Positions 32,830-42,840 of a stretch of DNA of 64,000 nt are shown one piece after another. Positions within the stretch are counted from its first letter, which is position 1; each line of letters opens with the position of its first letter. The position numbers were made by a program, and so were the translations under genes. The stretch covers positions 1 to 64,000 of the forward strand of contig CAJXPQ010000015.1 of the NCBI GenBank assembly GCA_913058265.1. The letters are read 5' to 3'. Origin of the DNA: an uncultured Oligoflexia bacterium. GTDB taxonomy: Bacteria > Bdellovibrionota > Bacteriovoracia > Bacteriovoracales > Bacteriovoracaceae. Below the pieces are notes generated by a model. That model was not told where the DNA came from and searched no databases. It saw nothing but the letters and a program-made list of their open reading frames with translations.

Positions 32830-34194
32830 ATGAATTTATTATCAAAACTCTTAGTATTCGCATTATTATTCAACCTTAGCTCATGTGGTAAAAAGCCAGG
32901 TGGTGCTAGCGAGTCAAGTAAGAAGCCAGAGCGTGAAGAGCGGGATGTTGTCATTGGTGACTACCTTAAGCTTCAGCAGTTAAAGTGTCATAAGGATGAT
33001 GAGTGTCCAGAGTATTTAGTGAAAGTTATTGTAGAGAATGCCGGTGTTAGAACCCAGTGTTCTGGAGTACTAATCGACGATAATCAAATTCTAACTAGTG
33101 CTAGTTGTCTGCCAAGAAGATTTAGAATTCCTCAGCTCAAGTGTGCAAACAAGATTTTCGCAATATTTCCTGAAACAAAAAATATAAGAAGTGAAGTTTT
33201 TGGATGCTCAAGAGTAAAAGAAGTTAGTAATAATATATTTAGTGAACAAAGCTTATGGAAAAGTGACTTTCTCATTTTTAGTTTAGATAGAGAAGTTAAA
33301 CGTAGTAGCAGTAGAACTTCTATATTAGGCTTAAAAAATAATGAAGAGTTAGACATCTGGAAGATTGAAAATAAGTCAGACTACCTAGGAATAATTAAAA
33401 AGGACAAGTGTAGTATTATACATGAATCATATTTGAATCCTTTTGCTGATCATCACTTCTCTCCCATGCATGTTGCCAGAGATTGTAACTTATCAAGCTC
33501 TCAGTCTGGAACTCCTTTGATGAGAAATAATATCGTTGCAGGAGTCTACTCAACAGAGATGAATAAGAGTATGTATGATTATCTCAGGTCTGGAGATCTT
33601 TTATCTGAGACACTTGCTAGATACTTTCATATTTCAAATACAGTTTGTTCTCGTTACTTGAATTTTAATGTGTTAAATCGCGGTGAGATTACGCCTCCTG
33701 AATGTAACCCTGTTATTAGTCATGGCCGTCTGGATCGTTTAAGATCAAATATTCTTAAAGGACAAAGTATTCATCAAGGTAATATGACTCAGATTCAGGA
33801 TGAAATTGAATTACCTCAGAGATACTTTAAGTGGGATGTTAAATTTTTTACTGATACGAGAACCAACCGTTTTGAAGGAAATCTAACAAGACCAAAGTGT
33901 ATCTTTAAGAGCTCTGATTGGGCATGGGAATTTAGATCTAGAGTGACAAGAAGATACTTTACTTATGGCCGTATCGAATTCAGTACCCCCTCATTTGAAC
34001 TTAAGACTAAGTTAAACGCAAACCTTAAGCCTGTCTCTGTAGTTAATGCTACTGATGAAAAGCTTTATATTGTTGAGTTTAATCCGGCCAGTGCTCACAT
34101 TCAGAAGGTCACAGATGTAACAATAACATCGAAGCTTTTCGGTAAAGAAATTGTGAAGATGTATGATGGTGTTACTACTGATTGTACTAACTAA
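32830..34194 (+). CDS. Trypsin-like (S1) lipoprotein with lost catalytic histidine
   Basis: The start at ATG 32830 gives 454 residues with a lipobox, FALLFNLSSC. The chymotrypsin-like order is visible: CSGVLIDDNQILTSASCL (where TAAHC is expected), KSDFLIFSLDREV (catalytic Asp) and SSSQSGTPLM (GDSGGP region, Ser kept). The histidine is replaced by Ser, so classical protease activity is unlikely. About 170 further residues follow, of unknown fold. An ATG at 32803 is in frame, but the promoter box lies downstream of it. Confidence 0.68.
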   Translation: MNLLSKLLVFALLFNLSSCGKKPGGASESSKKPEREERDVVIGDYLKLQQLKCHKDDECPEYLVKVIVENAGVRTQCSGVLIDDNQILTSASCLPRRFRIPQLKCANKIFAIFPETKNIRSEVFGCSRVKEVSNNIFSEQSLWKSDFLIFSLDREVKRSSSRTSILGLKNNEELDIWKIENKSDYLGIIKKDKCSIIHESYLNPFADHHFSPMHVARDCNLSSSQSGTPLMRNNIVAGVYSTEMNKSMYDYLRSGDLLSETLARYFHISNTVCSRYLNFNVLNRGEITPPECNPVISHGRLDRLRSNILKGQSIHQGNMTQIQDEIELPQRYFKWDVKFFTDTRTNRFEGNLTRPKCIFKSSDWAWEFRSRVTRRYFTYGRIEFSTPSFELKTKLNANLKPVSVVNATDEKLYIVEFNPASAHIQKVTDVTITSKLFGKEIVKMYDGVTTDCTN

Positions 34195-34195
34195 G

Positions 34196-35236
34196 TTATT
34201 TCTTTTTCTGTTTGAGATCTCTCCAGCTTTTACCAACTCTGTTCTTTCTATTACGTTGCCAGTAATCAACTGCTTTTAGATGCTCTTTATAAGTCGAAGT
34301 AAATTTATGAGTTCCATCGTTCTTACTTACAAAATAAATATACTTATGCTGCTCTGGATTCATGACAGCTTTAATGGCGGCTAAACTTGGATTCGCAATT
34401 GGCCCGAGTGGAAGGCCATTAATTTTATAAGTGTTGTAGGGTGTCTTTTCAAGTAAGTGTCTTCTTCTTAGATTGCCGTTGTAGGTTTCCCAGATACCGT
34501 AGATGGTTGTAGGATCAGCTTGAAGCCTCATCTTTTTTACCAGTCTATTTAAGTAAACACCTGCAATGATAGGGCGCTCCCATTTCGCGCCAGTTTCTTT
34601 CTCAACAATTGAGGCGAGAATAACGACTTCATGGGGACTGAGAAAGCTATGGTTAAGATCAATATCTTTGGTCTGCTTTCTAAATTGTTTCAGCATAGTC
34701 ACAATAATTTCTTTAACGGATGTCTCTGGTGAAAACATATATGTTTCAGGGAAGAGATAACCTTCAAGTGAAGGACCATCTACGCCTAAAACAGCTTTCA
34801 TCTTTTGTGATTTAGAAAGCTGAATAAACTCTTTGGCATCAACGAGTCCCTTGGCCTCAAAAATTTTTGCAACTTCATACATATTCTTTCCCTCAGGAAT
34901 AGTCACCCTAGTTAATATGGGCACTCCTTCTGTGAGAATAGTGAGTACCTCAGACATCGTTGCACCTTGAGGAATGGTGTATGTTCCAACTTTTAAAGAA
35001 GACATCTTATTTTTAAACTTGGTATAGCGATGAAAGATTCGAGGTGAAGAGATAATCTTTGCAGATATAAGTCTGCCGTTTACCGATGAGAAACCTTCCC
35101 CTGATCTTACAGTAAAGGCTACTTCGTTACCTTCGTAAGGAGCATAGAATTGCTTCATAATAATTACACTGCCACCAATGGCGACAATTATGGGAAGTAC
35201 AACAAACGTAAAAATTAAAATATTCTTTTTTGACAT
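34196..35236 (-). CDS. mltG: Endolytic murein transglycosylase MltG
   Basis: This 346-residue protein has one N-terminal membrane helix and the YceG domain: VRSGEGFSSVNGRLISAKII, IPQGATMSEVL, TIPEGKNMYEVAKIF, GYLFPETYMF, ILASIVEKETGAKWERPIIAGVYLNRL (catalytic Glu) and TYKINGLPLGPIANPSLAAI. It cuts nascent peptidoglycan strands and may set glycan length. AGAGGATG precedes the ATG. ruvX lies upstream on the same strand, with a 44-base gap. Confidence 0.95.
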   Translation of the reverse strand: MSKKNILIFTFVVLPIIVAIGGSVIIMKQFYAPYEGNEVAFTVRSGEGFSSVNGRLISAKIISSPRIFHRYTKFKNKMSSLKVGTYTIPQGATMSEVLTILTEGVPILTRVTIPEGKNMYEVAKIFEAKGLVDAKEFIQLSKSQKMKAVLGVDGPSLEGYLFPETYMFSPETSVKEIIVTMLKQFRKQTKDIDLNHSFLSPHEVVILASIVEKETGAKWERPIIAGVYLNRLVKKMRLQADPTTIYGIWETYNGNLRRRHLLEKTPYNTYKINGLPLGPIANPSLAAIKAVMNPEQHKYIYFVSKNDGTHKFTSTYKEHLKAVDYWQRNRKNRVGKSWRDLKQKKK

Positions 35237-35280
35237 GAATCATCCTCTAAATTAAACAGTTAAATTTTAAGAGAAGAAAA

Positions 35281-35736
35281 TTAATTTGACGAGTTTATAA
35301 CGAATTGCTCAAGTATTATTGTGGCGCTCAGTTCATCTATTTTTTTCATATCGACTTTGAAGTTGTAGCGGGGATCATTCTCCATCCTTTGCTTTGCCTC
35401 GAAAGTCGTAAGTGTTTCATCTACAAGATACAAGGGAATTGGGAGGGCACTTTCTAGCGCGGTGCCAAATATTTTTATCTCTTTGGTCAGAGTTGATTCC
35501 TTTCCATCAGTGAAGTGAGGGACACCAAGTACAAATATATCGATGAACTCATCATTAACAAGCTGAACTAGCTCTTTAATAAGTTGCTTGTCATTCTCAT
35601 AACCAACCCTTCCCCAAGGGATAGGATAGGGATCATTTCCATACTTAAAGGTCGCGACACCTGTAAATTTGCGCCCATAGTCAATTGCCATAATATGCTT
35701 ATTTACAAATTGAGCTTTATCCAGTCTTTCGTCCAT
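35281..35736 (-). CDS. ruvX: RuvX/YqgF family RNase H-like nuclease
   Basis: This 151-residue protein shows the YqgF pattern: MAIDYGRKFTGVA (first catalytic Asp), IFVLGVPHFTDGKES, LYLVDETLTTFEAKQRM (Glu) and KKIDELSATIILEQFV (Asp/Glu end). Family members take part in rRNA maturation or Holliday junction processing. No strong ribosome binding site precedes the ATG at 35736; an ATG at 35691 would remove 15 residues and still keep the domain. Confidence 0.88.
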   Translation of the reverse strand: MDERLDKAQFVNKHIMAIDYGRKFTGVATFKYGNDPYPIPWGRVGYENDKQLIKELVQLVNDEFIDIFVLGVPHFTDGKESTLTKEIKIFGTALESALPIPLYLVDETLTTFEAKQRMENDPRYNFKVDMKKIDELSATIILEQFVINSSN

Positions 35737-35777
35737 ATATTTAGCTTATTATCAGTGAGAAAAGGTCTTTGTAAAGC

Positions 35778-35805
35778 TTGACAACATTTCTTTTAAGGTT
35801 ATTAT
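35778..35805 (+). promoter_or_regulatory. rho promoter
   Basis: A perfect -35 TTGACA (35778-35783) and TATTAT (35800-35805) have 16-bp spacing. The leader of about 83 bases contains a 6-bp hairpin, TCATTC (35843-35848) with GAATGA (35855-35860). In enteric bacteria rho is autoregulated in its leader; whether that holds here is unknown. Confidence 0.75.
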
Positions 35806-35894
35806 GAAGATAATCAATAAATATAAATTTACTAACATAAATTCATTCACATCCGAATGACCTTTTCCGAATTTTAATTCCTGGAGTAAAATTA

Positions 35895-37142
35895 ATGCAT
35901 TTAACGGAACTTAGAGAAAAAGACATCAAAGAATTAACTAAAATGGCTTCAAAAACTGGTGTTGATAATAGCGCTAGTATGAAGAAGCATGAGATCATCT
36001 TCGCACTTTTAAAGAAAAGTTCTGAGGAAGACGTTTCCATTTATGGTGACGGAGTTCTTGATATCCTACCAGACGGTTTTGGATTCTTAAGATCACCAAT
36101 TTATAATTACCTACCTGGTGCAGATGATATGTATGTAAGTCCATCTCAGATAAGAAGGTTTGGTCTTAGAACTGGTGACACAATCACTGGTGAGATTAGA
36201 CCTCCTAAAGAGGGAGAGAGATACTTCGCTTTATTAAAGATTGAAACGATTAATACTCAAACACCTGAGAAGCATAAGCAGACAGTTCTCTTTGATAACT
36301 TGACGCCACTTTACCCTGAACAAAAAATTAATCTTGAAGGTGAGCCAACAGGTTATAGCACAAGAATTATTGATCTTTTTGTTCCTCAAGGTTTTGGACA
36401 AAGATGTTTAATCGTTGCCCCACCAAAAGCAGGTAAGACAGTTCTTCTGCAAGATATTGCAAACTCTATCGCTCACAACCATAAGGATGCAAAACTAATT
36501 GTACTTCTTATTGACGAGAGACCGGAAGAAGTTACAGACATGAAAAGAAGTGTAAAAGCGGAAGTTATATCGAGTACATTTGATGAGCCAGCTTCTCGAC
36601 ACGTACAAGTTGCAGAGATGGTTATTGAAAAGTCTAAAAGACTTGTTGAAGCAGGACAAGACGTCATTATCCTTCTTGACTCAATCACAAGACTTGCAAG
36701 AGCATACAACACAGTTATTCCACCAAGTGGAAAGATTTTATCTGGTGGTGTTGATTCAAACGCACTTCATAAGCCTAAGAGATTCTTTGGTGCCGCTAGA
36801 AATATAGAATTTGGTGGATCCCTTACGATTATTGCAACAGCACTAATTGATACAGGTTCTAGAATGGATGAAGTCATCTTTGAGGAATTCAAAGGGACGG
36901 GTAACTCTGAAATTCAACTTGATAGAAAACTTATGGAGAAAAGAATTTTCCCTTGTTTAGATATTAATAAATCAGCAACAAGAAAAGAAGACCTTCTTGT
37001 TGATCCTGCAGACCTTTCAAAAGTATTCGTATTAAGAAGAGTCCTTCACCCAATGAATACTATTGATTCTATGGAGTTTGTTTTAGATAAAATTAAAAAC
37101 AGTAAAACAAACGATGCTTTCATGGAGTCCATGAACGGGTAA
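35895..37142 (+). CDS. rho: Transcription termination factor Rho
   Basis: This 415-residue protein has an N-terminal Rho_N helix domain ([20 protein letters not shown]), the cold-shock-like RNA-binding domain ([18 protein letters not shown]), Walker A ([15 protein letters not shown]), Walker B ([18 protein letters not shown]) and the R-loop region ([20 protein letters not shown]). It has no insertion in the N-terminal part, unlike Rho of high-GC bacteria. TGGAG precedes the ATG. It leads the rho - DUF1385 - prfA - prmC - murA - HIT block. Confidence 0.97.
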   Translation: MHLTELREKDIKELTKMASKTGVDNSASMKKHEIIFALLKKSSEEDVSIYGDGVLDILPDGFGFLRSPIYNYLPGADDMYVSPSQIRRFGLRTGDTITGEIRPPKEGERYFALLKIETINTQTPEKHKQTVLFDNLTPLYPEQKINLEGEPTGYSTRIIDLFVPQGFGQRCLIVAPPKAGKTVLLQDIANSIAHNHKDAKLIVLLIDERPEEVTDMKRSVKAEVISSTFDEPASRHVQVAEMVIEKSKRLVEAGQDVIILLDSITRLARAYNTVIPPSGKILSGGVDSNALHKPKRFFGAARNIEFGGSLTIIATALIDTGSRMDEVIFEEFKGTGNSEIQLDRKLMEKRIFPCLDINKSATRKEDLLVDPADLSKVFVLRRVLHPMNTIDSMEFVLDKIKNSKTNDAFMESMNG

Positions 37143-37145
37143 TAA

Positions 37146-38318
37146 ATGTTACAAAGCTTGAAAAGGATTTCAATTCTAATCGCTAAGCAATACACAAGTA
37201 TTGGTGGGCAAGCAGTAATTGAGGGGGTCATGATGAGATCTCCTAATGCCTTTGTTGTTGCAGTAAAAAAACCTGATGGAAACATCCGCCTTCGTCGTGA
37301 CCAGTGGTATGGCATATCCCAAAAACTTAACTTTATGAAAAAGCCTTTTTTAAGAGGTGTTGTAATGTTAATTGAAGCGATGGCAAATGGAATTGTGTCT
37401 CTGAATTACTCGGCCAATATTGCCATGGATGAGGAGATGAAAGATAAAGCCCTAAAAAAGGGCAAGACAGAAGAAGAGTACGAAGCAGAAAAGAAGAAAT
37501 CAGAAAAAATTGATTGGGTAACATTTCTAACAATTGCCACAAGTTTTGCTTTTGGAATGGGACTATTTGTTTTTGTTCCTCATGCCGCTACAGAAGGAAT
37601 AAATCAAGTTTTTACTCTGAACTGGAACCTTGATGGTTTTATGTTTCATTTCATTGATGGAATTATTAAGGCCTGTATTTTTATTTTATATATATGGATA
37701 ATTGGTTTTATTCCAGATATCAAAAGAGTTTTTCAATATCACGGTGCTGAACATAAATCGATTTCAACTTTTGAAGCCGGCGAAGACTTAATCGTTGAAA
37801 ATGCACAAAAGTACACGACGCTACATCCAAGATGTGGAACATCATTTATCTTTTTTGTTCTTTTTATCTCTATTATTTTATTCTCAGTTTTATTTGTCAT
37901 TATACCCGTAGAAGCATGGGTAAATACTTGGATACCTCAAGGCGGATCTGGATTTATTGCAGAACGAGTATATCCAAATGTTAAACATATTGTTGCGATT
38001 TTTATTAAAATCCCAGTCATGTTACCGGTTGCAGGTATAGCTTATGAAATTATTAAGTATGCTGGAAAAAATGCTGGTAATCCTCTATGTAAGGCACTTA
38101 GTTTTCCTGGAATGATGTTACAAAAGCTAACTACGAGAGAGCCTGATGATGAACAACTCGAAGTTGCATTGGCTTCAATTAAAGCAGTTCTTTTTTTAGA
38201 AGAAAAATATAAGCTAAAAGATGTAAAAGAAAAAGTTCTTAGCATGGAAGAAATAGATATAGAAAATATCTCTGCTATGGAAGAATCCAATTCTACATTA
38301 AACGATTTCTTGGAGTAA
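37146..38318 (+). CDS. DUF1385 membrane protein
   Basis: This 390-residue protein has the family opening SIGGQAVIEGVMMRSPNAF, then MKKPFLRGVVMLIEAMANG, several membrane helices, and the strongly conserved QYHGAEHKSISTFEAGEDL and HPRCGTSFIFFV. DUF1385 proteins often sit beside prfA, as here, but their role is not established; the conserved His and Cys suggest a metal or a catalytic centre. The N-terminus is extended by about 17 residues relative to the core. It follows rho by three bases. Confidence 0.9.
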   Translation: MLQSLKRISILIAKQYTSIGGQAVIEGVMMRSPNAFVVAVKKPDGNIRLRRDQWYGISQKLNFMKKPFLRGVVMLIEAMANGIVSLNYSANIAMDEEMKDKALKKGKTEEEYEAEKKKSEKIDWVTFLTIATSFAFGMGLFVFVPHAATEGINQVFTLNWNLDGFMFHFIDGIIKACIFILYIWIIGFIPDIKRVFQYHGAEHKSISTFEAGEDLIVENAQKYTTLHPRCGTSFIFFVLFISIILFSVLFVIIPVEAWVNTWIPQGGSGFIAERVYPNVKHIVAIFIKIPVMLPVAGIAYEIIKYAGKNAGNPLCKALSFPGMMLQKLTTREPDDEQLEVALASIKAVLFLEEKYKLKDVKEKVLSMEEIDIENISAMEESNSTLNDFLE

Positions 38319-38322
38319 TGAC

Positions 38323-39396
38323 GTGTCGATGTTTGATAAATTAGATGAAGTTGTAAAGAGGTTTGAGGAGCTTACTGAGAAGTTGGCCGACCCTACTATT
38401 TATGATCGTCAAAAGGAATTTAAGCAAGTATCAGAGGAGCGCGGTAGTATAGAAGACTTGGTGAACTGTTACCAAATTTACAGAAAGATTAAAGGCGATC
38501 TCGACGGAGCTAAAGAAATTTTAGCGGAAGAGAAAGATGAAGAGATGCGTGAGATGGCCAAGGAAGAAATCTCTGAATATGAAGGTCAAATTCCAGGCTT
38601 AGAAGAAGAATTAAGACTTCTTCTACTCCCAAAAGATCCACTTGATAGTAAAAACTGTATGGTTGAGCTTCGAGCTGGTGCTGGTGGAGATGAATCATCA
38701 ATCTTTGTTGGTGATATTTGGAGAATGTACAAAAATTATTGGTCAACTCTCGGGTTTAAAGCAGAACTTGTATCTGCAAGTGAATCAGACTCAGGTTATA
38801 AGGAAGTTATACTTAATGTCGTCGGAGATAAAGTCTATTCAGTTATGAAATATGAATCGGGTGTTCATAGAGTTCAGCGAGTTCCTGAAACAGAGTCTCA
38901 GGGGAGAGTTCATACTTCCACAATTACTGTTGCAGTTATGCCTGAAGCAGACGAAGTTGAGTTTGAATTAAATATGAATGAAGTTCGTATTGATGTCTAT
39001 CGTTCAGGTGGTAAGGGTGGTCAATCAGTAAATACAACCGATTCAGCAGTTAGAGTCGTACATGAACCAACTCAAACAATTGTCGCCATTCAGGATGAAA
39101 AATCTCAACTAAAAAATAAAGAAAAAGCATTGAAGATTTTGCGAAATAGAATCTTTGACCGCATGGTACAAGCTGCACATGATATTGAGTCAGCTGAAAG
39201 AAAAGGTCTCGTTGGTACTGGAGATCGATCGGAGAGAATTAGAACTTATAACTTTCCTCAAGGAAGATTGACTGATCATCGTATTGGCTTAACTCTTTAC
39301 TCACTAGATAAAATAATTGAAGGTGATCTTGCTCCAGTTACAAATGCACTTGTGGCGCATAATCAAGCTCAATTACTTAAGGGTGCTGACGAATAA
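38323..39396 (+). CDS. prfA: Peptide chain release factor 1
   Basis: This 357-residue protein starts at GTG 38323, seven bases after GGAG, with an ATG two codons later. It has the GGQ motif in SGGKGGQSVN and the domain 2 region GVHRVQRVPETESQGRVHTS that includes the PxT-type stop-codon recognition segment of RF1 (PET). It releases peptides at UAA and UAG. PrmC, the GGQ glutamine methylase, is encoded directly downstream. Confidence 0.97.
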   Translation: MSMFDKLDEVVKRFEELTEKLADPTIYDRQKEFKQVSEERGSIEDLVNCYQIYRKIKGDLDGAKEILAEEKDEEMREMAKEEISEYEGQIPGLEEELRLLLLPKDPLDSKNCMVELRAGAGGDESSIFVGDIWRMYKNYWSTLGFKAELVSASESDSGYKEVILNVVGDKVYSVMKYESGVHRVQRVPETESQGRVHTSTITVAVMPEADEVEFELNMNEVRIDVYRSGGKGGQSVNTTDSAVRVVHEPTQTIVAIQDEKSQLKNKEKALKILRNRIFDRMVQAAHDIESAERKGLVGTGDRSERIRTYNFPQGRLTDHRIGLTLYSLDKIIEGDLAPVTNALVAHNQAQLLKGADE

Positions 39397-39409
39397 GGGC
39401 ATTACTATA

Positions 39410-40255
39410 TTGCAATCTGTACAAGACTATATTTCTGATTATTTCACTAAAAATAATGAACATTTAAGTAAGTTTTATCCTGGTATAACTTCGTCTCGAC
39501 TATTATTGGCATTTTCGGATACGTGTAAAGTAGTGGGCAGTGATACTTACTTAGGACAGGGTTTCGAATTTTTTAAAGATTTAGAACGAGGGAAACCTCT
39601 TGAATACATAGATCATAATGCTTATTTCTATCGTAGTAATTTTTATGTGGATAAAAGAGTTCTTATTCCAAGGTCAGAAACCGAAATCCTCGTTGGTGAT
39701 GCGCTTAATATAGTAAAGAAAAACTATCACGAAGAGTATAGTATTGCCGAGGTTGGCGTTGGCTCTTTTGCTATTGGTCTTTCTCTTCTTATGGATTTTG
39801 ATAAGAAAATAAACCTCTGGGGAGGGGATATTTCTCTTGATGCATTAAAAGTTGCTGAGATAAATTTATTTCGCCATCAATCAAGACTTCATCCTGAAGC
39901 GAGTGTCATAATCGAGAAAAGTGATAGATTCGAAAAACTAAATCATAAGGTTGATCTTATTATTACGAATCCTCCTTATATTAAGGTCAGTGCAGGAAAA
40001 GTCGGTGTACATATTCAGGCGGAAATATATGAACCAAAAATTGCACTTTATCTGGAAGATGGAGAATATGATCTTTGGTATGATGACTTTTTTAGGGACG
40101 GGAGTCTGAAACTTCGAGAGAAGGGTCTCTTTTTAATGGAGGGGCATGAAGATTGTCTTTTGGATTTAAAAGAGATTGCGATAAAATACTTTAACCATGT
40201 AGAAATAAAAAATGACTATACTGGGCGGCAACGCTTTTTACATGCATCTTTATAG
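39410..40255 (+). CDS. prmC: Release factor glutamine methyltransferase PrmC
   Basis: Starting at TTG 39410 (AAGGG overlapping the prfA stop) the protein has 281 residues. PrmC signatures are RGKPLEYIDHNAYFYRSNFY, VLIPRSETEILVGDAL and the catalytic LIITNPPYIK. The SAM-binding glycine motif is altered: SIAEVGVGSFAIGLS instead of DLGTGSG. An in-frame GTG at 39383 inside prfA is an alternative start, but its ribosome binding site spacing is poor. Confidence 0.88.
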   Translation: MQSVQDYISDYFTKNNEHLSKFYPGITSSRLLLAFSDTCKVVGSDTYLGQGFEFFKDLERGKPLEYIDHNAYFYRSNFYVDKRVLIPRSETEILVGDALNIVKKNYHEEYSIAEVGVGSFAIGLSLLMDFDKKINLWGGDISLDALKVAEINLFRHQSRLHPEASVIIEKSDRFEKLNHKVDLIITNPPYIKVSAGKVGVHIQAEIYEPKIALYLEDGEYDLWYDDFFRDGSLKLREKGLFLMEGHEDCLLDLKEIAIKYFNHVEIKNDYTGRQRFLHASL

Positions 40256-40264
40256 GGAAATAAA

Positions 40265-41533
40265 ATGGATAAATTAATTATAAATGGACCGAATACATTA
40301 TCTGGAACTGTCAGCATCTCAAGTGCGAAAAATGCTTGCTTACCAATACTAGCTGCAACGATTTTATTTCCACAAGATATTACTTTTAACAAACTTCCGA
40401 ACCTAAGTGATATAAGTTTCTTTGTTCAGATTTTAGAGAGTTTAGGCGCGGGGACAGAAGGCGATCTAGATAAGAAGACGATTTACTCTGCACGAATTGA
40501 CAAAACAACAGCTGATTACGATCTAGTAAGAAAGATGAGAGCATCTATATTAGTACTGGGTCCTTTATTATCTCGATTTAAGGAAGCTAAGGTTTCCCTA
40601 CCTGGTGGATGCGCTATAGGCTCTCGTCCTGTCGACATTCACTTGAGTGGGCTTGAAAAAATGGGAGCAGAGATAACAATTGAAAAAGGCTATGTTCATG
40701 CCAAAACAAATGGGCTTAAAGGTGCTGATATTTCTTTGGCGTTTCCATCTGTAGGCGCGACTGAAAACTTAATGATGGCAGCTGTATGGGCAGAGGGCAT
40801 TACGACCTTAGATAATGCAGCAAGAGAGCCTGAGATTGTCGATCTAGCAAACTTTCTCATTCAGTTTGGAACCAAGGTCGAAGGAGCAGGCTCTAAGCAA
40901 ATTAAAATTCACGGAAGAGCTCTAAAGGATTATAAAAATGTAGAAAGTAACGAATATCAAATCATAGGTGATCGAATTGAAGCTGCAACTTATGTCATTG
41001 CAGGGCTTATGACTAATTCCGATATTCGAGTACAAGACTTTAGTCCACAACATATATCGGCGGTACTTGATACATTAACTGAAATGGGAGCGAAGCTCGA
41101 AATAGATGAAAATGGAGTTAGAACTCTTCCATCTGGAAAACTTAAGGGAACAAATATTGATACAGCTCCATTCCCTGGCTTTCCAACAGACGCTCAAGCC
41201 CAACTTATGGCCTTGATGGGAGTTTCTGAATGCAGTTCAAAAGTGAGTGAACATATTTTTGAAAATCGCTTTATGCATGTACCAGAGCTTGTACGAATGG
41301 GAATGGATATTAAGCTTGATGGAGGCTCAGCAATTATAAGCGGCGTTGATTCTTTAGAGTGTGCACCAGTCATGTGTACTGATCTTAGAGCAAGTGCAGC
41401 TCTTATTTTATCGGGATTAGTTGCAGAAGGTGAAACTCATATAAGCAGAATTTATCATTTAGATCGAGGTTATGAAAAACTCTTTGAAAAATTTTTAGCA
41501 CTTGGTGCAAAGATTCAAAGAGTTAAGGCATAG
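40265..41533 (+). CDS. murA: UDP-N-acetylglucosamine 1-carboxyvinyltransferase MurA
   Basis: This 422-residue protein catalyses the first committed step of peptidoglycan synthesis. It has the N-terminal SSAKNACLPILAATIL, the catalytic loop LPGGCAIGSRPVDIHLSGLE with the cysteine that fosfomycin attacks, and APFPGFPTDAQAQLMALM and DLRASAALILSGLVAEGET. Cysteine at that site predicts fosfomycin sensitivity of the enzyme. It follows prmC by nine bases. Confidence 0.97.
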   Translation: MDKLIINGPNTLSGTVSISSAKNACLPILAATILFPQDITFNKLPNLSDISFFVQILESLGAGTEGDLDKKTIYSARIDKTTADYDLVRKMRASILVLGPLLSRFKEAKVSLPGGCAIGSRPVDIHLSGLEKMGAEITIEKGYVHAKTNGLKGADISLAFPSVGATENLMMAAVWAEGITTLDNAAREPEIVDLANFLIQFGTKVEGAGSKQIKIHGRALKDYKNVESNEYQIIGDRIEAATYVIAGLMTNSDIRVQDFSPQHISAVLDTLTEMGAKLEIDENGVRTLPSGKLKGTNIDTAPFPGFPTDAQAQLMALMGVSECSSKVSEHIFENRFMHVPELVRMGMDIKLDGGSAIISGVDSLECAPVMCTDLRASAALILSGLVAEGETHISRIYHLDRGYEKLFEKFLALGAKIQRVKA

Positions 41534-41542
41534 GAATTAGAT

Positions 41543-41875
41543 ATGGACTGTTTATTTTGTAAAATTATTGCAGGCGAAATTCCTTCAAAAAAAGTATTTG
41601 AAAATGATAAGGTTTATGCATTTGAAGATATATCTCCGATGGCAAAAGATCACTATCTCTTTGTATCAAAAACACATACTAAAAATGTTAATGAAACCCC
41701 AACAGAACTCATTAGTGACATTTATTTTGGAATTAAAGAATTCACTCAAGATAAAAACTTAGAATCTAGTGGGTTTAGAGTTGTGACAAATGTTAATCAG
41801 CATGGTGGTCAAACGATTTTTCATACTCACTTCCATGTCTTGGGTGGTGAGCAATTAAAAGGTTTTGGTTCTTAG
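41543..41875 (+). CDS. HIT family protein (HinT-like)
   Basis: This 110-residue protein opens with CLFCKIIAGEIPSKKVFEND, a HinT-type start, and has the histidine triad FHTHFHVLGG. HinT enzymes hydrolyse aminoacyl-AMP and similar nucleotide phosphoramidates. Length and motifs are normal. It follows murA by nine bases and its stop overlaps the convergent histidine kinase gene by four bases (TTAG). Confidence 0.92.
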   Translation: MDCLFCKIIAGEIPSKKVFENDKVYAFEDISPMAKDHYLFVSKTHTKNVNETPTELISDIYFGIKEFTQDKNLESSGFRVVTNVNQHGGQTIFHTHFHVLGGEQLKGFGS

Positions 41876-42837
41876 TTTAGGTACTTAGGAAGAGTAATTT
41901 TAAAGCCTGTATGATTATCTTTTTCTTCATAGATGAGTTCTCCTCTATGAGCATTTATAATTTTAGTCGAAATACTTAATCCAAGACCAGTTCCTTTATC
42001 GACATCCTTAGTTGTAAAGAATGGCAGAAATAACTGTTCTACAATCTCTGGTGCTATTCCGGTTCCTGAGTCCGTGTGATGAATGATTATGTTATCACCT
42101 GCAAAATAAGTGTAAACCCGTATCCATCTTTTAGATAGATCTTCAATTGCATCAATAGAGTTATTAATTAAATTTAAAATGACCTGCGATATTTGTACAC
42201 TTTTACATGAGATTGTTATTTCTTGATCTAGTACCAATTCAAACGAGACCTGCTTCTCTTTAAGCTTTATATTCGCAAAATCTAGGGTTTGACTGTAGAG
42301 GGCCGAAATAGTTATTTCTGTGAATGATTCATCCTCGGAGTGTCTAGAATAGCGACTTAGTCCATTGATGATCTTATTCATACGATCAACAGTATTAACT
42401 ATTGGTAAAAGTAGGTCTTTTAGCTTGTCATGGGTCAGTTCATTTTTACTCGATAACCTGTCTATTACCTGAATAAAACCGCTTATAACGAATAATGGAT
42501 TCTTTAGTTCATGGGCAAGACCACTGCTCATTTCTCCTAAGGCAGCAAGCTTTGCAGAGTGTAGTTGTTTTTCTTTTTCTATATTGAGTTCACCTTCTAT
42601 TTCATCTTGTCTCTTGCCCGCAAAAGATGAGAATAAACCTAAGAAAAAAGGAGCGGTATCTATAATCCATAGTAATGGGTGGCCGTAAGTTGTCTGAGCT
42701 TCAATAAGAGAGCAGTTATGATCATACGCCCATATCAATGTGGCAATAATGGGAAAGCAAAGCCCAAATAATGCTCCATAATATGAATACTTTAAAGTAT
42801 TACTTTGATCGAATGGTCTTAGTAATTTACTTCGCAT
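41872..42837 (-). CDS. Membrane sensor histidine kinase
   Basis: This 321-residue protein has two N-terminal membrane helices (about residues 18-36 and 50-66), a short coiled linker, the H-box GLAHELKNPLFVISGFIQ, the N-box VILNLINNSIDAIED, and the ATP lid region HTDSGTGIAPEIV and DKGTGLGLSISTKI. No periplasmic sensor domain of any size is present. No response regulator is adjacent; the gene upstream on the same strand encodes an unknown 255-residue protein and lies three bases away. Confidence 0.9.
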   Translation of the reverse strand: MRSKLLRPFDQSNTLKYSYYGALFGLCFPIIATLIWAYDHNCSLIEAQTTYGHPLLWIIDTAPFFLGLFSSFAGKRQDEIEGELNIEKEKQLHSAKLAALGEMSSGLAHELKNPLFVISGFIQVIDRLSSKNELTHDKLKDLLLPIVNTVDRMNKIINGLSRYSRHSEDESFTEITISALYSQTLDFANIKLKEKQVSFELVLDQEITISCKSVQISQVILNLINNSIDAIEDLSKRWIRVYTYFAGDNIIIHHTDSGTGIAPEIVEQLFLPFFTTKDVDKGTGLGLSISTKIINAHRGELIYEEKDNHTGFKITLPKYLN

Positions 42838-42840
42838 TTA

